Assembly (NCBI GenBank): GCA_943325435.2
Contig: CALPPK020000030.1
Coordinates: 1-8,422, forward strand
Length of the DNA: 8,422 nucleotides
Source of the DNA: Bifidobacterium breve
GTDB lineage: Bacteria; Actinomycetota; Acidimicrobiia; Acidimicrobiales; Ilumatobacteraceae
Direction: 5' to 3'
Both the position numbers and the translations under genes were made by a program. The notes under the pieces are model-generated. The model made no database searches and had not been told where the DNA came from. It saw only the letters and a list, made by a program, of their open reading frames with translations. Positions 6,213 to 8,422 of this stretch are shown piece after piece. Within the stretch, counting starts at the first letter, position 1. Every line of letters starts with the position of its first letter.

Positions 6213-6587
6213 GTGCTTTCTTTGCTTATTTCCGACATTCATAGTGCGTGGGCCTGGGTTGCAATTATCAGCAACGGTCTCGCTGGTGTGTGGGCACTTG
6301 CTGCTCACAAGATCACCCCGCTACGTACTCGTGCTCTGTGGTGGTACACCGGAATCGCAGAATTCACCATCTTTGTTCAGGTCACTCTCGGCGTCATCAT
6401 GGTCAATAGGGACAAGCTTGAGTTTCCTGCATTCCATGCGTTCTACGGATTTGTGGCCATCATGGCGGTCGCAATCATCTACAGCTATCGCCACCAACTC
6501 AAAAGCAAGACCTACTTGCTCTACGGCTTTGGCGGCTTGTTCCTCATGGGGCTCGGTATTCGAGCCATGTTGGTAGGCCAGGCCTAA
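6213..6587 (+). CDS. Small four-helix integral membrane protein of unknown function
   Basis: This 124-residue protein has four predicted membrane helices (about 11-31, 47-65, 75-92 and 102-121) joined by short loops, and no soluble domain. Histidines lie near helix ends (His10, His32, His75, His95). The segment FVQVTLGVIMV, followed about ten residues later by FHAFYGFVAI, recalls the Q..LG...H pattern of CtaA (heme A synthase) and related four-helix heme-binding bundles. This resemblance is by eye and is not enough for a functional call. It starts with GTG at 6213, 14 bases after the phosphatase stop, so it is probably the last gene of the operon. Its TAA ends exactly where the stop codon of pckG on the other strand begins. 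Confidence 0.78.
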   Translation: MLSLLISDIHSAWAWVAIISNGLAGVWALAAHKITPLRTRALWWYTGIAEFTIFVQVTLGVIMVNRDKLEFPAFHAFYGFVAIMAVAIIYSYRHQLKSKTYLLYGFGGLFLMGLGIRAMLVGQA

Positions 6588-8378
6588 TTACTTCAGCGAC
6601 GACTCAAGTTCGTTTAATGCAGTAGTCAACGGCGCAGGAAGCTTTGAACCAAACTGTGCGTAATGATCGCGCATTTGCGGCAACGCTGATTTCCAGCCGT
6701 CAGAATCAAGTGACAACAATGCATTCATGTCGGCAGCAGAGACGTCCAGGCCAGTGACATCAATGTCTGCAGGGGATGGCAAGTAGCCAATTGCAGTCTT
6801 TGTTGCATTCGCTTTTCCATCAAGACGATCAAAGATCCATTTGAGAACTCGGCTGTTTTCGCCGTATCCCGGCCACAAGAAGCGACCATCTTCATCTCGG
6901 CGGAACCAGTTCACAAAGAAAATCTTTGGAAGGTTCTCGCTCTTGGCAGCAGCGCCAACCTTGAGCCAGTGTCCGAAGTAATCGGCCATGTTGTACCCGC
7001 AGAACGGAAGCATTGCCATTGGGTCAAAGCGCAAGTTGCCAACAGCCCCACCGGCTGCAGCTGTTGTCTCAGACGCCATGATGCTGCCGAGGAACACGCC
7101 GTGGTCCCAGTCGAAAGCTTCAGTGACCAATGGGACTGTGGTGCGACGGCGTCCGCCGAACAAGATGGCAGAGATAGGAACACCAGCTGGGTCCTGCCAT
7201 TCAGGCGCGATGCATGGGCACTGTGATGCAGGAGCTGTGAATCGAGCGTTCGGGTGAGCAGCAGGAGTTTCCACTTCTGGGTTCCATGCATTGCCTTTCC
7301 AATCGGTTGCACGCGCAGGAGCTTCGTCGCTCATTCCTTCCCACCACACATCTCCAGCAGGTGTAAGTGCAGTGTTTGTGAAAATCGAATTGCTTGTCAT
7401 GGTTTCCATGGCATTGGCGTTTGTGTCGTAACCAGTTCCTGGAGCAACACCAAAGAAACCTGCTTCTGGGTTGATTGCATACAAGCGACCATCGGCGCCG
7501 TACTTCATCCAACAAATGTCATCACCGATTGTTTCGGCTTTCCAGCCTGGAATGGTTGGTACAAGCATGGCGAGGTTTGTTTTTCCGCATGCAGATGGAA
7601 ATGCGGCTGCGATGTACTTGAACGCGCCTGCAGGGTTCGTAAGTTTCAGAATCAACATGTGTTCTGCAAGCCAACCTGCATCACGCGCCATCACTGAAGC
7701 AATACGTAGTGCGAAGCACTTCTTGCCGAGCAATGCATTGCCGCCGTAGCCAGAACCGTACGACATGATTTCACGAGTCTCTGGGAAGTGAACGATGTAC
7801 TTATTGTCTGGGTTGCATGGCCAAGCAGAATCTTTCTGGCCAGGCGCAAGGGGAGCACCAACTGAATGCACGCATGGCACCCAATCATTGTTTCCAAGAA
7901 CATCAAGTGCGCCTTGGCCCATACGGGTCATGATGCGCATGTTGACAGCAACGTATGGGCTGTCTGACAACTGAACTCCGATATGTGCAATTGGCGATCC
8001 GAGTGGGCCCATTGAAAAAGGAACCACATACATGGTGCGGCCCTTCATGGCGCCCTTGTACAAACTCATCATCTCAGCACGCATCTCAGATGGTTCACGC
8101 CAGTTGTTGTTCGGACCTGCATCTGATTCATCTGTTGAACAAATGAATGTGCGATCTTCAACGCGAGCGACGTCGCCTGGATCAGAATGTGCCCAGTAGC
8201 TGTTCGGGCGTTTTGCATCATCAAGCTTTGTGAAGATGCCAGCGTCAACTAGTGATTGGCAGAGACGTTCGTATTCATCAGCTGAACCATCGCACCAATA
8301 GATGGCGTCAGGTTCAAGAACGTCGGCCCAATCTTTCACCCACTGAGTCAGCCGTGCGTTGCCTGTTGTTGCAGCCAT
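6588..8378 (-). CDS. pckG: Phosphoenolpyruvate carboxykinase (GTP)
   Basis: This is a full-length 596-residue GTP-dependent PEP carboxykinase, the cytoplasmic enzyme that converts oxaloacetate and GTP to PEP, GDP and CO2 as the entry to gluconeogenesis. Signatures of the GTP class are all present: ARVEDRTFI with substrate-binding Arg72; [15 protein letters not shown] (207-221); the P-loop [12 protein letters not shown] (260-271) with the GTP-class cysteine at 264; GDDICWM (285-291); HPNARF (375-380); [12 protein letters not shown] (407-418); and the mobile lid ASETTAAAG (435-443). Mn-binding residues by comparison with the vertebrate enzyme are Lys220, His240 and Asp287. The start at 8378 has a good GAGGA ribosome site six bases upstream, and homologues begin similarly. 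It is convergent with the operon from the left, with zero bases between stops, so its transcript must end inside the membrane-protein gene or beyond it. Confidence 0.97.
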   Translation of the reverse strand: MAATTGNARLTQWVKDWADVLEPDAIYWCDGSADEYERLCQSLVDAGIFTKLDDAKRPNSYWAHSDPGDVARVEDRTFICSTDESDAGPNNNWREPSEMRAEMMSLYKGAMKGRTMYVVPFSMGPLGSPIAHIGVQLSDSPYVAVNMRIMTRMGQGALDVLGNNDWVPCVHSVGAPLAPGQKDSAWPCNPDNKYIVHFPETREIMSYGSGYGGNALLGKKCFALRIASVMARDAGWLAEHMLILKLTNPAGAFKYIAAAFPSACGKTNLAMLVPTIPGWKAETIGDDICWMKYGADGRLYAINPEAGFFGVAPGTGYDTNANAMETMTSNSIFTNTALTPAGDVWWEGMSDEAPARATDWKGNAWNPEVETPAAHPNARFTAPASQCPCIAPEWQDPAGVPISAILFGGRRRTTVPLVTEAFDWDHGVFLGSIMASETTAAAGGAVGNLRFDPMAMLPFCGYNMADYFGHWLKVGAAAKSENLPKIFFVNWFRRDEDGRFLWPGYGENSRVLKWIFDRLDGKANATKTAIGYLPSPADIDVTGLDVSAADMNALLSLDSDGWKSALPQMRDHYAQFGSKLPAPLTTALNELESSLK

Positions 8379-8384
8379 GTTCGA

Positions 8385-8389
8385 TCCTC
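8385..8389 (-). promoter_or_regulatory. Ribosome binding site of pckG
   Basis: On the minus strand this reads GAGGA, six bases before the ATG at 8378. It supports that start and a leadered transcript, unlike the candidate leaderless genes elsewhere in the window. No -10 element is recognisable in the 44 bases upstream that the window contains. Confidence 0.6.
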
Positions 8390-8401
8390 GGATTGCGTGA
8401 T

Positions 8402-8415
8402 GGTTCTGACGAACC
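8402..8415. repeat. Short inverted repeat upstream of pckG
   Basis: GGTTC and GAACC form a five-base stem around the four-base loop TGAC, 23 bases before the pckG start. It could be a small hairpin in the mRNA leader or half of an operator cut by the window edge. There is no T-run, so a terminator is unlikely. The stem is short enough to be chance. Confidence 0.25.
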
Positions 8416-8422
8416 GGTGAAT

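Noticed and set aside
6911..8146. Several open frames of 60-150 codons overlapping pckG on both strands
   Set aside because: The PEP carboxykinase frame is full length and conserved throughout; the others are shadows with compositionally odd translations.
1..8422. Search for insertion sequences, prophage genes, CRISPR arrays, tRNA or rRNA genes and toxin-antitoxin pairs
   Set aside because: None seen. Genes fill nearly the whole window, gaps are under 60 bases, and no transposase, integrase or array-like repeats are present.

Overview
The window reads as ordinary, gene-dense chromosome from an actinobacterium. The family mix supports this: a UvrD2-like helicase with a C-terminal HRDC domain, a GTP-type PEP carboxykinase, an Mcr-like alpha-methylacyl-CoA racemase and an MshB/Mca-like PIG-L deacetylase. 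The moderate base composition (about half G+C by eye) and very short intergenic gaps would suit an aquatic, Acidimicrobiia-like lineage with a compact genome, but that placement is inference. There are no RNA genes, mobile elements, CRISPR arrays or gene-free stretches above 60 bases.

Layout. Bases 1-179 (+) hold the 3' end of a PaaI-like hotdog thioesterase. Its last 23 bases overlap, tail to tail, the end of a UvrD2-like helicase gene on the minus strand (157-2076). Only 33 bases separate that helicase from the divergent gene for a membrane PH-domain/SHOCT protein (2110-2724). Both starts have a TAnnnT hexamer at the distance expected for leaderless transcripts. A plus-strand run follows: RdmC-like alpha/beta hydrolase (2771-3655), CaiB/BaiF-family racemase (3689-4840), PIG-L deacetylase (4841-5638), histidine phosphatase (5635-6198) and a four-helix membrane protein (6213-6587). 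The junctions are 33 nt, 0 nt, a 4-nt overlap and 14 nt, so the last four genes almost certainly form one translationally coupled operon and the hydrolase probably heads it. The run ends base-to-base against the stop codon of pckG (6588-8378, minus), which covers most of the rest.

How the genes may work together. The racemase sets the stereochemistry of 2-methyl-branched acyl-CoAs for beta-oxidation, the hydrolase could release or trim ester substrates, and PEP carboxykinase feeds C4 acids from lipid breakdown into gluconeogenesis. This points to lipid or isoprenoid catabolism around the locus. The deacetylase and phosphatase have no obvious place in that pathway. I found no convincing new defence, mobile or regulatory system. 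The items most worth a second look are the paired divergent promoter, the unusual composition of the five-gene run, the small four-helix protein that resembles half of a heme A synthase bundle, and the gene arrangement that leaves no room for terminators at two convergent junctions.
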